A stretch of DNA of 64,000 nt from Piezodorus guildinii (lineage: Eukaryota; Arthropoda; Insecta; Hemiptera; Pentatomidae), in NCBI GenBank assembly GCA_023052935.1, contig CM041292.1, forward strand, positions 133,376,951-133,440,950, written 5' to 3'. This document shows, one piece after another, positions 11,445 to 22,299 of this stretch. The number at the start of each line of letters is the position of its first letter. Position 1 is the first letter of the stretch. Below the pieces are notes generated by a model, which worked only from the letters and a program-made list of their open reading frames with translations, searched no databases and was not told the origin of the DNA. The position numbers and the translations under genes were made by a program.

Positions 11445-11492
11445 GGAGGACCCTGATGAAGACCCGCAACGTAGGTCGAAACGTTGGTTAAT
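11445..11492 (+). ncRNA. Hammerhead-ribozyme-like motif (best candidate)
   Basis: The order is GGACC (stem I 5' strand), CTGATGA (11453-11459), a bulged A, GACC - 9-base loop - GGTC (stem II), GAAACGTT, then GGTT (stem I 3' strand). Core nucleotides C3-A9 and G12-A14 are all as in hammerhead ribozymes, stem II has four Watson-Crick pairs, and stem I has three pairs plus a wobble. The cleavage triplet would be GUU, which is allowed. Stem III is ACGU without a loop, so cleavage would need a dimer. It starts 24 bases after the solo LTR, but a link is unproven. Confidence 0.5.
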
Positions 11493-11790
11493 AATCTTTT
11501 TTGACCCCCGCCCGAACAAGCTGATCCTTCAAAGTTATCAAACGATCAACTATTTACATTTGCAGTTTAAAGAAACGAAAAATAATGTAATGGAAGTGAA
11601 AGGCTGAATAAATAATCGTATAATTTAATTTAAAGAGAAAAGCTTTACTAGTAAAATCATAATTGATACAATCATTCTATTTTTTTTTCTTTACACATAA
11701 TTTTCCTGAAAGTATCTACATTATGTTTTATTATCTAATAATTTCAATAGAATAACATTTAGTTTAAAATAGGTACTTTCAATTCAAGGA
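11493..11790. other. AT-rich, nothing recognised
   Basis: No motif was identified between the hammerhead-like sequence and SINE-1. Confidence 0.35.
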
Positions 11791-12390
11791 GGGGATCACA
11801 CACCACAATCAAACTAGGTCACCTATTGTAGTGGTTTCTATGTCATAGGTCGTGGGTTCAAAACTGCAGGTGGCCCTAGGAATTTTTAATGAGAGTAAAG
11901 AATTTTTGGGGGGGCTCGTGGCTAAGTGGGTAGCACGCTAGCCGTCCACACAATAGGTTGTGACTTCGAATCCCAGTCCCATGAGGACTTTTTCAAGCAT
12001 ACAGATGGATATTCACTCACAACCTCCCCGGGGCATGTGTGGCCCGTCAGCCAATTGATGGCTACCCACACAGATAGGAGCAGGGAGTAATGACCTTACC
12101 ATATAAAATATCATCAAGTATCGCGGTGTGGAAACTTTAGAAACCATACCGCTAGGCCAAGAGCCTCCTAGGTACTGTCGCGCCAGTAGAAAAAAGAAGG
12201 AATCCTTAGTTATTCCGTCCTTAGGAGGGGACGTAAAACGGAGACCCCAAGCCTGTACGATGTCAGATACTCGTTAAAGATCCCTATCCTAATAAAACCT
12301 GGATAAGCAAAATTTAGTACTCCTACTGTAGCTTCGCCCGATTAGCCGTAGTAGCATAAAGTGACGTTAAATGAACAAACAACCACGATC
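11791..12390 (+). mobile_element. SINE-1 copy split by SINE-2
   Basis: The left part (about 11791-11907) has the tRNA-like head with B-box-like GGGTTCAAAACTGC and the start of the body (AGGTGGCCCTAGG). The right part (about 12193-12390) resumes at AATCCTTAGTTAT and runs to the usual tail TAAAGTGACGTTAAATGAAC. Removing the middle restores the order seen at 16464-16710. Confidence 0.85.
11908..12192 (+). mobile_element. SINE-2 copy nested in SINE-1
   Basis: This is a second tRNA-derived family. An A-box-like TGGCTAAGTGGGTAG is followed by anticodon-arm-like sequence and the B-box-like GACTTCGAATCCC. A body begins GGACTTTTTCAAG and contains a CGGGGCATGTGTGGCCCGTCAGCC block. The same order occurs at 58985-59250 and partly at 56610-56700. 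It interrupts SINE-1, so it inserted later. Flanking duplication is only roughly visible (GTAAAGAAT / AAAGAAGGAAT). Confidence 0.75.
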
Positions 12391-13285
12391 AAGCCCTATC
12401 CCGAAACCAAGATGAACGCAAAGAATATTGAGAAAACATTTTAATATCAGATCCCTGTTAAATTCTACTAAGTCACTTTTCTATAAAATAAATCATGTAA
12501 ATGACCCAAAATCATGAGCGAATATTGTAGTTGATTCCGATTGGGTCTCTGAATAAAATATGCATTCATTTTTTTAGTTACATCCTTATTCAAGTGTTTT
12601 ATAAATCGTCTGATTTCTATTTTATCAATGCATAATTGAATTTTAGGACTGAGAGAATTTTCAAACATATTTTTTTTATCAGATATCCTTCTCATTTTTT
12701 TATGAGTTTAGTAATTATTATCAAATCAAATCCTATGAAACCTCTGAATGTTTTACTCATGACATTCCAGATAAAACGATTTACTGATTTAAATGTAAAG
12801 GTAGATTTCCTATCCATACAGTTGGTAATCTCTTGAAACAATGCACTGCCGAAATCAAATATCAAATGACATCGAGATTACCTTAATGGTTCATCCATCC
12901 GATCTATATATATAGATAGGAACAAATAGCTATTGTGAGCTGTGGAAGCTCTGTTCGAAAATGGTGCTCAGCGGCTGCTCAATATCGCAATTTCGTATCT
13001 GTCGAAACCATCTGTCGGTGCGACAACATTCATAGTCCCGGTGTTCTAGTTTCTCCGCTTTATTTACTGTAGGGTCGTTATTTAGGTACTACACAATTTC
13101 ATCTAAAATTATGATGTGTAGCTGGTTTAGTTCTTCCATCATTAAAAGTTATTCTTTACAGAGTACTATTAAAACCATAAGTTTAGAAAAGAGACGTTGA
13201 TTTCTAAAAGGTTTTTTACTGGGAATTTTTTAGAGAAGTGTAAAAATCTTTTACAATTTTTGTTTTTAATATAAACGATTTTTTT
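12391..13285. other. AT-rich; weak gag-like trace at 12905-13085 (-)
   Basis: A minus-strand frame across about 12945-13085 contains NNDPTVNKAEKLEH, which faintly resembles the start of BEL/Pao or other LTR gag proteins. The frame is short and ends in a stop, so this is only a hint. The remainder shows nothing. Confidence 0.25.
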
Positions 13286-13289
13286 GTGT

Positions 13290-13560
13290 AACAATAGAAT
13301 TATTCTCAATTAGGACAGTAATAGTAGTGCTACGTTACCACTCTCATCACTCCTTACCCTAATTCAATAAAATATCTACAAAGTTTTAAAATAAAATGTA
13401 AATTTATATACAAGATTTACAATCTATGGGAACCTCAGACCAGGTTTTTTTCCCCATATATACAGGAAAAAGCCGAACCAGAGGGAATCCCAACGCCTCC
13501 CTCTCAACTACGTCACTCGAATAAGATGAAGCTGAAGCTGAGTGAGGGCGCTATTATAGC
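13290..13560 (-). mobile_element. Jockey-type LINE 3' UTR fragment
   Basis: It shares blocks with the LINE 3' ends at 33200-33480, 53150-53525 and 59252-59870: a leftmost part with TCTCAATTAGGACAGTAATA, then ATTTACAATCT, then AATCCCAACGCCTCCCTCTC and a TCACT...AAGCTGA block. On minus this is the terminal UTR of a 5'-truncated LINE insertion. Confidence 0.65.
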
Positions 13561-14599
13561 CACAAGCATACAGCACTTACAATTATTAAATACATTTTTA
13601 CGTTAAATACTTTAACTTTAAATGTGCGGTTAGTACTTTTCGAAAATGATTCCATTGGTTAATCGCGTTTTGGAAGAACTTGCCTGTTCTTTAGATGAAA
13701 TCGTATGGTGGATTTCGTAAAAATAAATAAACGATTACAATAAAGATACTTAAAAAAAAAAACAGTTGCGTAATTAGAAATCACGGTCTTAACTGTTGAT
13801 AGTATAAACGTTCTGGAATATGTCTTGGATAGTACGGAAATTTAACCAATTCACCAAAAGTAACTGAACTTCTATGAAAAATATGTTTTTAAAACGATAT
13901 GAATGGGACACACCTGTTTCTCCTTACATAAAGTTGGCTTTGTTTTAGTGTTAAAACACTAAATAATAAATTTGTATGTGTTTAATTTTTTAAAAAACTT
14001 TAATATGAAATGAAATAAAAAAACTTCTTTATTATCCTGGGACAATAAAGTCTCTTACAAATAAAATAAAATACACAATCGATGACCGGAAAAATGTGGT
14101 CATAGCTTAGAATAACAAATTACTAAACTAAAAAAATAATTAAGGTCGTAATATATGTACATCTTTACAAGTCAGACTTTAAGAATGAATTAAAAAAAAA
14201 CAAACAACAGAAATAGCTAATTCATCAGTGATAATTTAAGTATTAAGTATTTATATTTGTGAAATATGATCTTGTAATTTAAAATCAAATGTATTTCTAG
14301 TTGGAAGCTCCATTTCATTATCTACTAATCTATATTATCTTCATAACTGAAGTAAGGGTTGAAAATTCAACTATATAGTTAGTAGTATTTTTTTTTCTTT
14401 TCTGTTCCTACAATCTTATTGAATAAATTTCAATTATAGGTAATACAATTTTTGTTATACTTTTTAAACATAATTATGAAATGTGCTACATTGGTGGAGC
14501 ATTTATAGATATAAAACCAAGGAAAATCATCCCCTAGGTAAATGTAAAACAATTAAAACATATTGAGGAGATGTTTATTCGGGGTCCAGTCATCAAAAA
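13561..14599. other. AT-rich, nothing recognised
   Basis: No coding signal was found. A short AATAAAGAAGTTTTTTTATT-like segment on minus near 14025-14045 resembles a LINE tail. Confidence 0.35.
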
Positions 14600-14640
14600 C
14601 CTGATTTTCTTCCCAAATTTTAGGCAATCTTCAGGGCTAC
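14600..14640 (-). ncRNA. Strongly degenerate hammerhead-like motif
   Basis: On minus, CTGAAGA is followed by TTGCC, an AT-rich loop and TTGGG, and then a disrupted GAAAA in place of GAAAC. The layout mirrors the 9852-9897 motif, so it looks like an old, dead copy. The 72-codon minus frame at 14534-14752 overlaps it and has no domain. Confidence 0.25.
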
Positions 14641-14784
14641 TGAACCCAAGATAGCAACCATCTTTACAAAACAGTATATAAAGAAAAAACAAATACAAAT
14701 TAAAATAAGATATAAGAAATAAATATTTTAGACAGATATAAAGATAAATCATAAATAGTAAGTAATGAGAGAGAAAATTACAAA

Positions 14785-14862
14785 GTACTAGGAATTACAC
14801 TAATAATTAGAAATAAAATGTAATAGAAATTATACTAATAATTAGAAACAAAATAGAACAGT
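14785..14862. repeat. Short tandem duplication, about 38 bp
   Basis: A unit containing ACTAATAATTAGAAA is present twice with few differences, at about 14792-14827 and 14828-14862. Confidence 0.7.
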
Positions 14863-16271
14863 ATCTTAAGTACAAAATAGAACTTTTCAATTGGAGTCGT
14901 AACTTTTTATCCTGACCTTTCAATTGAATACCTAAGTTTAAATCTCCTTGTTATTAGATAAAGAATCAGACAATAATAATTAATTTTAATATTCATTAAT
15001 TAATTACAAATTAAATAATATTACGGGATTAATTTTTCATAAATAGGTTTTTACTGAAATTATGACAGATTCCAAATTAATTTTATTGCTTCTTTGATTA
15101 AATATATTTTTCATAGGCTAATAGAAAGTCATTTGTGCATGTACATATTTATAATTTGTTGATATTGCATTGTAAAACAAATGAAGGTTACAAAAAATAA
15201 TAATAAAAAACTTGATTAAATTTAGTTTCTAAATGCAATTAAGGTCGTTACTTGTTAGAATTAGGAATGCATGGAAATGATTTGTTTCTGTAGATGATAT
15301 AATGCGAGGCCAGCTAGCCAACCATGCTCCACACGAAACTTTTCGCACAAGTCTTCCTCGTTTTGTACCAGGTTGAGTTCACATTCACTCAGGTGTAACA
15401 CATGGACTTAAGTTTTCAGAAAAGGTATCATGGTGTGTTGTTGTTTTTTCTCCTAAAAACATGTAGATGGATGTTTTATTTCTAGATAACATTCAAGTTG
15501 TAGATACGATTTTTCCTTAGAAAAAAGTTTACACATCATTTGAAATGTGGAATTAATTTTTATAAGACATTGAATCAATAGCATATAACAACTTTGTACA
15601 TCCTTCTTTTATATATTTTTTAAATTTTATTTTGTTTATTTTGTACATTCTAATTATTTCAAATCAATTTATCTAGCTCTACATCTTATGCTTTTTTTTA
15701 TAAACGTACTTAATATTGAAGTCCCTTTAGCTGTCCCAATCTAGGATATTATTTTTTTTTTTTTGTTCCACTTTTTCTCTTCTCGCTCGGTGAAAACTTA
15801 GATTACATAACCTCAAGTCTAGGCACGATTCTCATATTCTAAGACTATGCATATTTACTGAGGCAAGGAACATGCCACCCTTTTCATTTTATTTTGTTGT
15901 TTCTCCGCTGTTTTCAATTAGTTTCAACAAGTATTTACTTTTTTATTGTTCTTCCCCAGATATAGTAAGTAATTTTTTTCGTTCTAATTCATTTAATGTG
16001 ATGATATTCCATACACTAATATTAACCTAGTTTCCTTGAAAATAGATCTTTATATTGCCTCAATCTATTTTAATATAATAAAATTTAATAGCAATTTTAT
16101 TAAATAAGGTTATTTAATTGAAATAATTATATTTTAGGTAAATCTACAATATATTTGTATACATCATCACTAGCTCAAATATTTTTTCTTGTACCATAAA
16201 GCACATTTGGCAACGGTTTTTTTTTTTTTGCTCATATGCGTATTTCTATCTGAATAAATGTTACATATCTA

Positions 16272-16302
<31 letters not shown>

Positions 16303-16453
16303 TACATTTCGTACAAGTATATTGTTATCATTCAATGTTTAAAATTGTCATTATAAGGATGAAGGATGTATTAAATAATTAAAAAATATATAAATAATTA
16401 AAAATTCTAATAAGAGGTTCTGTAATGGCTTAATATGACACACATCTCTTTAT
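14863..16453. other. AT-rich, no gene recognised
   Basis: No motif was recognised. A GC-richer patch at 15300-15420 and an A-run at 16273-16300 stand out from the background. Confidence 0.4.
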
Positions 16454-16720
16454 ATACAAAATGATTGAGGGATCAATTGTAGCATGATGGCTAACATGAC
16501 AGCCTCCTATGCCAAAGGTTCCGGGTTCAAACCCGCAGGTGGCCCTTGTATTTTTTAATGGGAGTAAAAAATCCTTAGTTATGAGCCTGTGCGATGTCAG
16601 GTACTCGTTAAAGATCCCTATCCTAATAAAACCTTGATAGGCAAAATTTAGGGCTCCCACTGTAGCATAGCGATTAGCCATAGTAGCATAAAGTGACGTT
16701 AAATAAATAAATACAAAATG
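16454..16720 (+). mobile_element. SINE-1 copy with 10-bp target-site duplication
   Basis: ATACAAAATG occurs at 16454-16463 and 16711-16720 and exactly flanks the SINE. The tRNA-like head has GTAGCATGATGGCTAAC in the A-box region and GGGTTCAAACCCG as a near-perfect B box. The body then runs to the AAATAAATAA tail. It lacks about 35 bases of body (the CGTCCTTCGAAGGGGACG segment) found in the copies at 21381 and 37731. Confidence 0.92.
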
Positions 16721-17535
16721 GTTTAATGAGATTCTTGGTTTCCGGGAAAACGGTTTTTAATAACATTCAGAGCATTCTTTTCTAAACGATTATTATTAAT
16801 TACATTGCAATTAAGTGTTTCTGGAAATGGAAAATTAAATTGTTTTAATCAAGTTATCAAAAAATTATTCCTGAAATATGAATTATAATATAGACGTATA
16901 ACATACCTTTGGAAAGCGTAAGATTTCAGGAAAGTTCACATAAAATAAAATAAGTTGTACAAGTTAGCAAAACTTCAGTGTTGGCACTGTATAGTATTTT
17001 AAAAGTTATTTTCTTCCATTTACTACAGATATATAAAAAAATATTATGTACCAAGTCTTATATAAGTTATTAAAATAAATGGAAAGTTGTCATAAAGAAA
17101 AAACTAACAGTGTTATTATTTATTTCTACTTTCAGATTATTTAAAATATTTAAATTAAAATATACTTTAAATAGTTTATTTGAAATACCTGTTGCATGGA
17201 TAGCTACACGCAGTCTGTCCAGGTGCCAATTGTAAGCAAAATATATTGTTATACGATAGTGTAAAGTCATCTGTGCACATTGTTTTTTAATTTTCATTTA
17301 TGCTTCTTTTTAAAATAATTGGCAAATAAACGGAACCAATTAGGATTTATTGACTGCATTGTGTTTCTTATTCCTAATGATGATTAATTATAATAATGTT
17401 ATAAAATGAACAATATTTCCCGGCTAAGTACACTGTGAATCTCTCATGTGAACCAACACCATAAACTCAAAGTTGGTCAAACTTTTTTTTTGTTTTCTTC
17501 TTTATTGTTTAACACACAAGTAAAAAAATAAAACA
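16721..17535. other. AT-rich, nothing recognised
   Basis: A 75-codon minus frame at 17070-17297 has no recognisable domain. Confidence 0.4.
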
Positions 17536-17559
17536 AATAGAGTAACAGAACAGGCCTTA

Positions 17560-18010
17560 TCAGAACTACCTTTGAGGTATTTCAAGTTGGTCTTTATTAA
17601 TTCCATTGTGTGTGGTTTTTCCAACTGCATGCTTTCGCATCAACATTACTGGATGAGAAGAAACTATTTTCCGAGCCTTTTGAAATATAATAGATTCAGA
17701 CTGCATAGTCCAGAATCCTTCCCTTGCCGAGAACGTCGACCAAAGGGACAGTGCTTTGCCAGCTCCCACGCCTGGACGGTAGTGCAATATCTCTGAAGAG
17801 AACTTGATGTGCTTCCGGCCTATATAATCAGGCCCCAAGGGTTGCTGGAGCTCCTCGCGGATATGGCTATTTCGTGCCGTTTGGACACATGTGCCTGAGG
17901 GCGGAGTTCTGGTAGCTCTGCAGCCTCTGAAGAGTCGTGTTATAAAGATAGCGTAAGAATGGTGCACCATAGAGTAGAGCAGTAGGACTGATGATAGCCT
18001 TATAAATCTG
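17560..18010 (-). pseudogene. Jockey-type LINE reverse transcriptase C-terminal remnant
   Basis: On minus, one frame gives ALLYGAPFLRYLYNTTLQRL followed by QSYQNSALR. This is the post-RT motif of jockey-like ORF2 proteins ('P.L.YGA...T.L..LQ..QN..LR'). A neighbouring frame continues with IREELQQPLGPDYIGRKHIK, which corresponds to the downstream 'I...L..P...e.i' region. The frameshift lies near 17880. The segment is GC-richer than its surroundings, and no start, catalytic YXDD or poly(A) end is present. It is a dead fragment. Confidence 0.6.
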
Positions 18011-18210
18011 AAGTTTCAAGATTTATAAGGAGAGAGGTTGGTCAAACACTGCTTTTTAAAGCATAAACGAAGCCATGATCAAATCGAATCTATGCGAAGC
18101 AGTGTAAGAATGTGTTATATCTCTAAGCACATGTGACAATATCGATTATCAGAACATATGTTATAAACATTATTAGAAAAAGTATTGAGGTTATTCATTG
18201 TTATTTATAG

Positions 18211-18385
18211 CATTTCCAAGTCAATTGTAACCTTTTCCAAGTCAAATGTAACTTTTTCCAAGTCAAATGTAACCTTTTCCAAGTCAAATGTAACCCTTTC
18301 CATTTCAAATGTCACCTTTTCCAAGTCAAATGTCACCTTTTCCATTTCAAATGTTACCTTTTCCAAGTCAAATGTCACCTTTTTC
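18211..18385. repeat. Eight 21-bp tandem repeats, left arm
   Basis: Units alternate TTTTCCAAGTCAAATGTMAC with a TTCCATTTCAAATG variant. Because 21 is divisible by three, the minus strand stays open and would encode VTFDLEK/VTFEMEK heptads (61 codons). The mirrored array is at 21197-21376. The open frame is a by-product of repeat length unless transcription is shown. Confidence 0.95.
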
Positions 18386-18636
18386 TTCACTTCTAGCCTT
18401 AAATATTCCGTTTTATTTATTTATTTATTGAAAAATAATTTAGTTTAATTAACATTATGACTTTTTTTAATAATTTTGGCATATAATAATTGATATTTTT
18501 TTTGGGTCTCTTAGATATTTGATATCAAGTTCTGTTTTTTACTAGCTAATATTTAAAAAAAATTATTATCGTCTATTTAGTTTTAAGATAGTTGTTGATT
18601 TTGATTTTTTGGAGAGGAGGGGTAGTTTTTTGGAAT

Positions 18637-19970
18637 AATTAATGTGTTTTCGGGTATTATAATTAAATTTTTCGAGCTGTATTTTTTATCGCTCGCGTGC
18701 ATTTTAACTCGCATTAAATTTTAATGTTTTTTATTGATATAGGGATTAATTAATGTGCTTTCGGGTGGTTATAATTACGTTTTTTGAGCTGTATCTTTTA
18801 TCGGTCATGCATATTTCAACTCATATTTACTTTTAATGTTTTTTATTGATATAGGGATTAATTATTTTGCTTTCGGGTGGTTATGATAAGGTTTTTCGAG
18901 CTGTATTTTTTTTGCTCGCGCTTATTTTAACTAAAATTTACTTTTTATGTGTTTTATTGATATAGGGATTAATTAATGTGCTTTCGGGTGGTTATGATTA
19001 CGTTTTTTGAGCTGTATTTTTTTTGCTCGCGCTTATTTTAACTAAAATTTACTTTTTATGTGTTTTATTGATATAGGGATTAATTAATGTGCTTTCGGGT
19101 GGTTATGATTACGTTTTTCGATCTGTATTTTTTATCGCTCATGCGTATTTCAACTCGCATTTACTTTTAATGTTTTTTATTGATATATGGATTACTTAAT
19201 GTTCTTTCGGGTGGTTATGATTACGTTTTTCGAGCTGTATTTTTTATCGCTATCGCTTATTTTAACTAAAATTTACTTTTTATGTGTTTTATTGATATAG
19301 GGATTAATTAATGTGCTTTCGGGTGGTTATGATTACGTTTTTCGAGCTGTATTTTTTTTGCTCGCGCTTATTTTAACTAAAATTTACTTTTTATGTGTTT
19401 TATTGATATAGGGATTAATTAATGTGCTTTCGGGTGGTTATGATTACGTTTTTCGATCTGTATTTTTTATCGCTCATGCGTATTTCAACTCGCATTTACT
19501 TTTAATGTTTTTTATTGATATAGGGATTACTTTATGTTCTTTCGGGTGGTTATGATTACGTTTTTCGAGCTGTATTTTTTATCGCTCTCGCTTATTTTAA
19601 TTAAAATTTACTTTTTATGTTTCATATTGATATAGGTGTTGAAAATTGTGTTTTCGGGTCCTATAATTATGTTTTTTTAGTTTTATTTATTTATCGCTCC
19701 CGCGAATTTTAACTCGAATTTACTTTTAATGTTTTTTATATATAGAGACATAATTAATGTGCTTTTGGGTGGTTATGATTACGTTTTTGAGCTGTATCTT
19801 TTATCGCTTATGCGTATTTCAATTCGGATTTACTTTTGATATTTTTTATTGTTATAGACGTTTGTAATTATCTTTTCGGGTCTTGTGATTACGTTTTTTA
19901 AGCTGTTTTTATTTACGCTTGCTCTCATTTCAACATGCATTTGCAGTGGTCTTTCTTTGTTTTTGTTTTA
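18637..19970 (+). repeat. Array of about twelve 111-bp units, left arm and loop
   Basis: Units begin GTGCTTTCGGGTGGTTATGA, contain a TTTTTCGAGCTGTATTTTTT box, and end TTGATATAGGGATTAATTAAT. Units 3-5 and 6-8 are nearly the same block, so a three-unit segment (19201-19535) was duplicated. Units 10-12 lie in the loop and are more diverged. Confidence 0.9.
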
Positions 19971-20271
19971 GGGGATTCTCTAACGTGTTTTGAACTTTAT
20001 TCTTTTATGCGCTTGGGAATTTCTACAAACCGTAGGTATTATGTTATAATATGATGTAAAAATTATTTATTGTTTTTTTGCAGGATCTGATTACATTTTT
20101 GATTTGGACGTTACATCGCGATTGCGCATTCTTCTAGATCACTTTTCATTTAAGTTAAAATGTGCACTAGCTATAAATAAATGTCATAAACTCTATTAGT
20201 ATTCCCGAAAACACTATAAACGATCCCTCTATCGAATATTTATGAAATAGAAAGAGTAACTTAAAATGAGT

Positions 20272-20945
20272 AACAATTTTCAACACCTATATCAATATGA
20301 AACATAAAAAGTAAATTTTAGTTAAAATAAGCGAGAGCGATAAAAAATACAGCTCGAAAAACGTAATCATAACCACCCGAAAGAACATTAAGTAATCCAT
20401 ATATCAATAAAAAACATTAAAAGTAAATGCGAGTTGAAATACGCATGAGCGATAAAAAATACAGATCGAAAAACGTAATCATAACCACCCGAAAGCACAT
20501 TAATTAATCCCTATATCAATAAAACACATAAAAAGTAAATTTTAGTTAAAATAAGCGCGAGCAAAAAAAATACAGCTCAAAAAACGTAATCATAACCACC
20601 CGAAAGCACATTAATTAATCCCTATATCAATAAAACACATAAAAAGTAAATTTTAGTTAAAATAAGCGCGAGCAAAAAAAATACAGCTCGAAAAACCTTA
20701 TCATAACCACCCGAAAGCAAAATAATTAATCCCTATATCAATAAAAAACATTAAAAGTAAATATGAGTTGAAATATGCATGACCGATAAAAGATACAGCT
20801 CAAAAAACGTAATTATAACCACCCGAAAGCACATTAATTAATCCCTATATCAATAAAAAACATTAAAATTTAATGCGAGTTAAAATGCACGCGAGCGATA
20901 AAAAATACAGCTCGAAAAATTTAATTATAATACCCGAAAACACAT
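20272..20945 (-). repeat. Array of about six 111-bp units, right arm
   Basis: Read on minus, the units match left-arm units 1, 2, 3, 4, 5 and 9 in order. One more decayed unit-like segment (GTGTTTTCGGGA) lies in the loop near 20200. Confidence 0.9.
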
Positions 20946-21380
20946 TAATTATTCCAAAAAACTACCCCTCCTCTCCAAAAAATCAAAATCAACAACTATC
21001 TTAAAACTAAATAGACGATAATAATTTTTTTTAAATATTAGCTAGTAAAAAACAGAACTTGATATCAAATATCTAAGAGACCCAAAAAAAATATCAATTA
21101 TTATATGCCAAAATTATTAAAAAAAGTCATAATGTTAATTAAACTAAATTATTTTTCAATAAATAAATAAATAAAACGGAATATTTAAGGCTAGAAGTGA
21201 AGAAAAAGGTGACATTTGACTTGGAAAAGGTAACATTTGAAATGGAAAAGGTGACATTTGACTTGGAAAAGGTGACATTTGAAATGGAAAGGGTTACATT
21301 TGACTTGGAAAAGGTTACATTTGACTTGGAAAAAGTTACATTTGACTTGGAAAAGGTTACAATTGACTTGGAAATGCTAT

Positions 21381-21664
21381 ATTTAACGTCACTTTATGCT
21401 ACTATGGCTAATCGGACGATGCTACAGTGGGAGTCCTAAATTTTGCCTATCCAGGTTTTATTAGGATACGGATCTTTAACGAGTACCTGACATCGCACAG
21501 GCTCGGGACCACCTTTTAACGTCCCCTCCGAAGGACGGCGTAACTAAGAATTTTTTACTCCCATTAAAAAATCCTAGGACCACCTGCGGATTTGAGCCCG
21601 TGACCTTTAGCATGGTAGGCTGTTACGCTAGCCACCCAGGTATAAGTGATCCCCATTGTTATTT
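21381..21664 (-). mobile_element. SINE-1 copy separated from its target-site duplication
   Basis: A full-length SINE-1 on minus, with B-box region near 21585-21600 and its head ending at about 21653. Its flanking repeat CATTGTTATTT lies at 21654-21664 on the right, while the left copy is at 18196-18206, beyond the Foldback-like element. The foldback therefore inserted at the SINE tail. Confidence 0.9.
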
Positions 21665-22000
21665 AAATGTTCAAAACAAAGAGTACGTTATTTGATTCTT
21701 AAATATTAATGACTTAACAGAATGTATGATATATACGAAGTGAACTACACTAGTATAAATATAATTAGATTTTGGTGAAAATATCACTGTAAATTCCCTT
21801 CCCTATACCTATCCTACATATAATACATTATTTAATACATACACACACACATATATATATAATATAATTTAGTTATTCTTGTACACAGTGCTCTCCTATT
21901 ATTGAAACGTTAAATTTTATAGGACAGGGAGTACAAAGTGTACACACTGAAAATTTTCTCACGGTTGACGCTCAAGGAAAATCCAAGAGCGCTCTTTGTG
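21665..22000. other. AT-rich with short AC/TA microsatellite
   Basis: Nothing was recognised apart from (AC)n(AT)n at about 21839-21870. Confidence 0.4.
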
Positions 22001-22150
22001 ATAAAAGCTGAGAGGAGTAGCCGCCTTTATCATAGTTAAAATTGTGTTCTCATAAAGAAGATGGGCACCAGCTCCTCCGGCAATGAGGGGTTGGGGCAGC
22101 TTCTACCCGCCATAATTGCTCCTTAATTCAAGAAAGGGACAAAAGATCAA

Positions 22151-22275
22151 ACGATTACTCACGCTTGTTTGCCTTTTCCATGTTTTCATATCGCTCTGTC
22201 AAAATTAGACCCAGGAAATTAGCTAGGTCCTTTCTCCGTGTCCCTAGGGTCTTCCTCTCTCCATGTCTTGGGTCG
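22151..22275 (-). CDS. Possible coding exon with donor site
   Basis: On minus, a GC-richer stretch is open from about 22275 and contains GTRRKDLANFLGLILTERY followed by ENMEKANK. It meets a strong splice-donor match, AGC|GTGAGT, at about 22159-22167. I do not recognise the protein. The flanking segment at 22000-22140 is also GC-richer. It could be an isolated host exon or an old transposon fragment; no matching acceptor is convincing. Confidence 0.25.
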
Positions 22276-22299
22276 ACCAAATTTCAAAGAGGAAGTAAA

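Larger units (their letters stand above)
18207..21380. mobile_element. Foldback-like element with long tandem-repeat inverted arms
   Basis: The left arm (18207-19649, 1443 bp) and right arm (20272-21380, 1109 bp) are near-perfect reverse complements. The termini read ATAGCATTTCCAAGTC. Each arm has, from outside in, eight 21-bp repeats, about 250 bp of non-repetitive sequence, and an array of about 111-bp units. The loop is 622 bp. Arms built from tandem subrepeats are the defining trait of Foldback (FB) elements of insects. The arm difference of 335 bp is exactly three 111-bp units, extra in the left arm. ATTT flanks both ends and may be a 4-bp duplication. No transposase is encoded, so it would be non-autonomous. 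Confidence 0.8.

Noticed and set aside
18185..18448. 87-codon frame with repeated NVTFSKS as a protein gene
   Set aside because: It comes from the 21-bp repeats. The mirrored strand is equally open and nothing outside the repeats is coding-like.
18180..21400. Two clustered direct repeats resembling a CRISPR array
   Set aside because: The repeats are contiguous without unique spacers, are arranged as inverted arms, and sit in a eukaryotic transposon-rich context.
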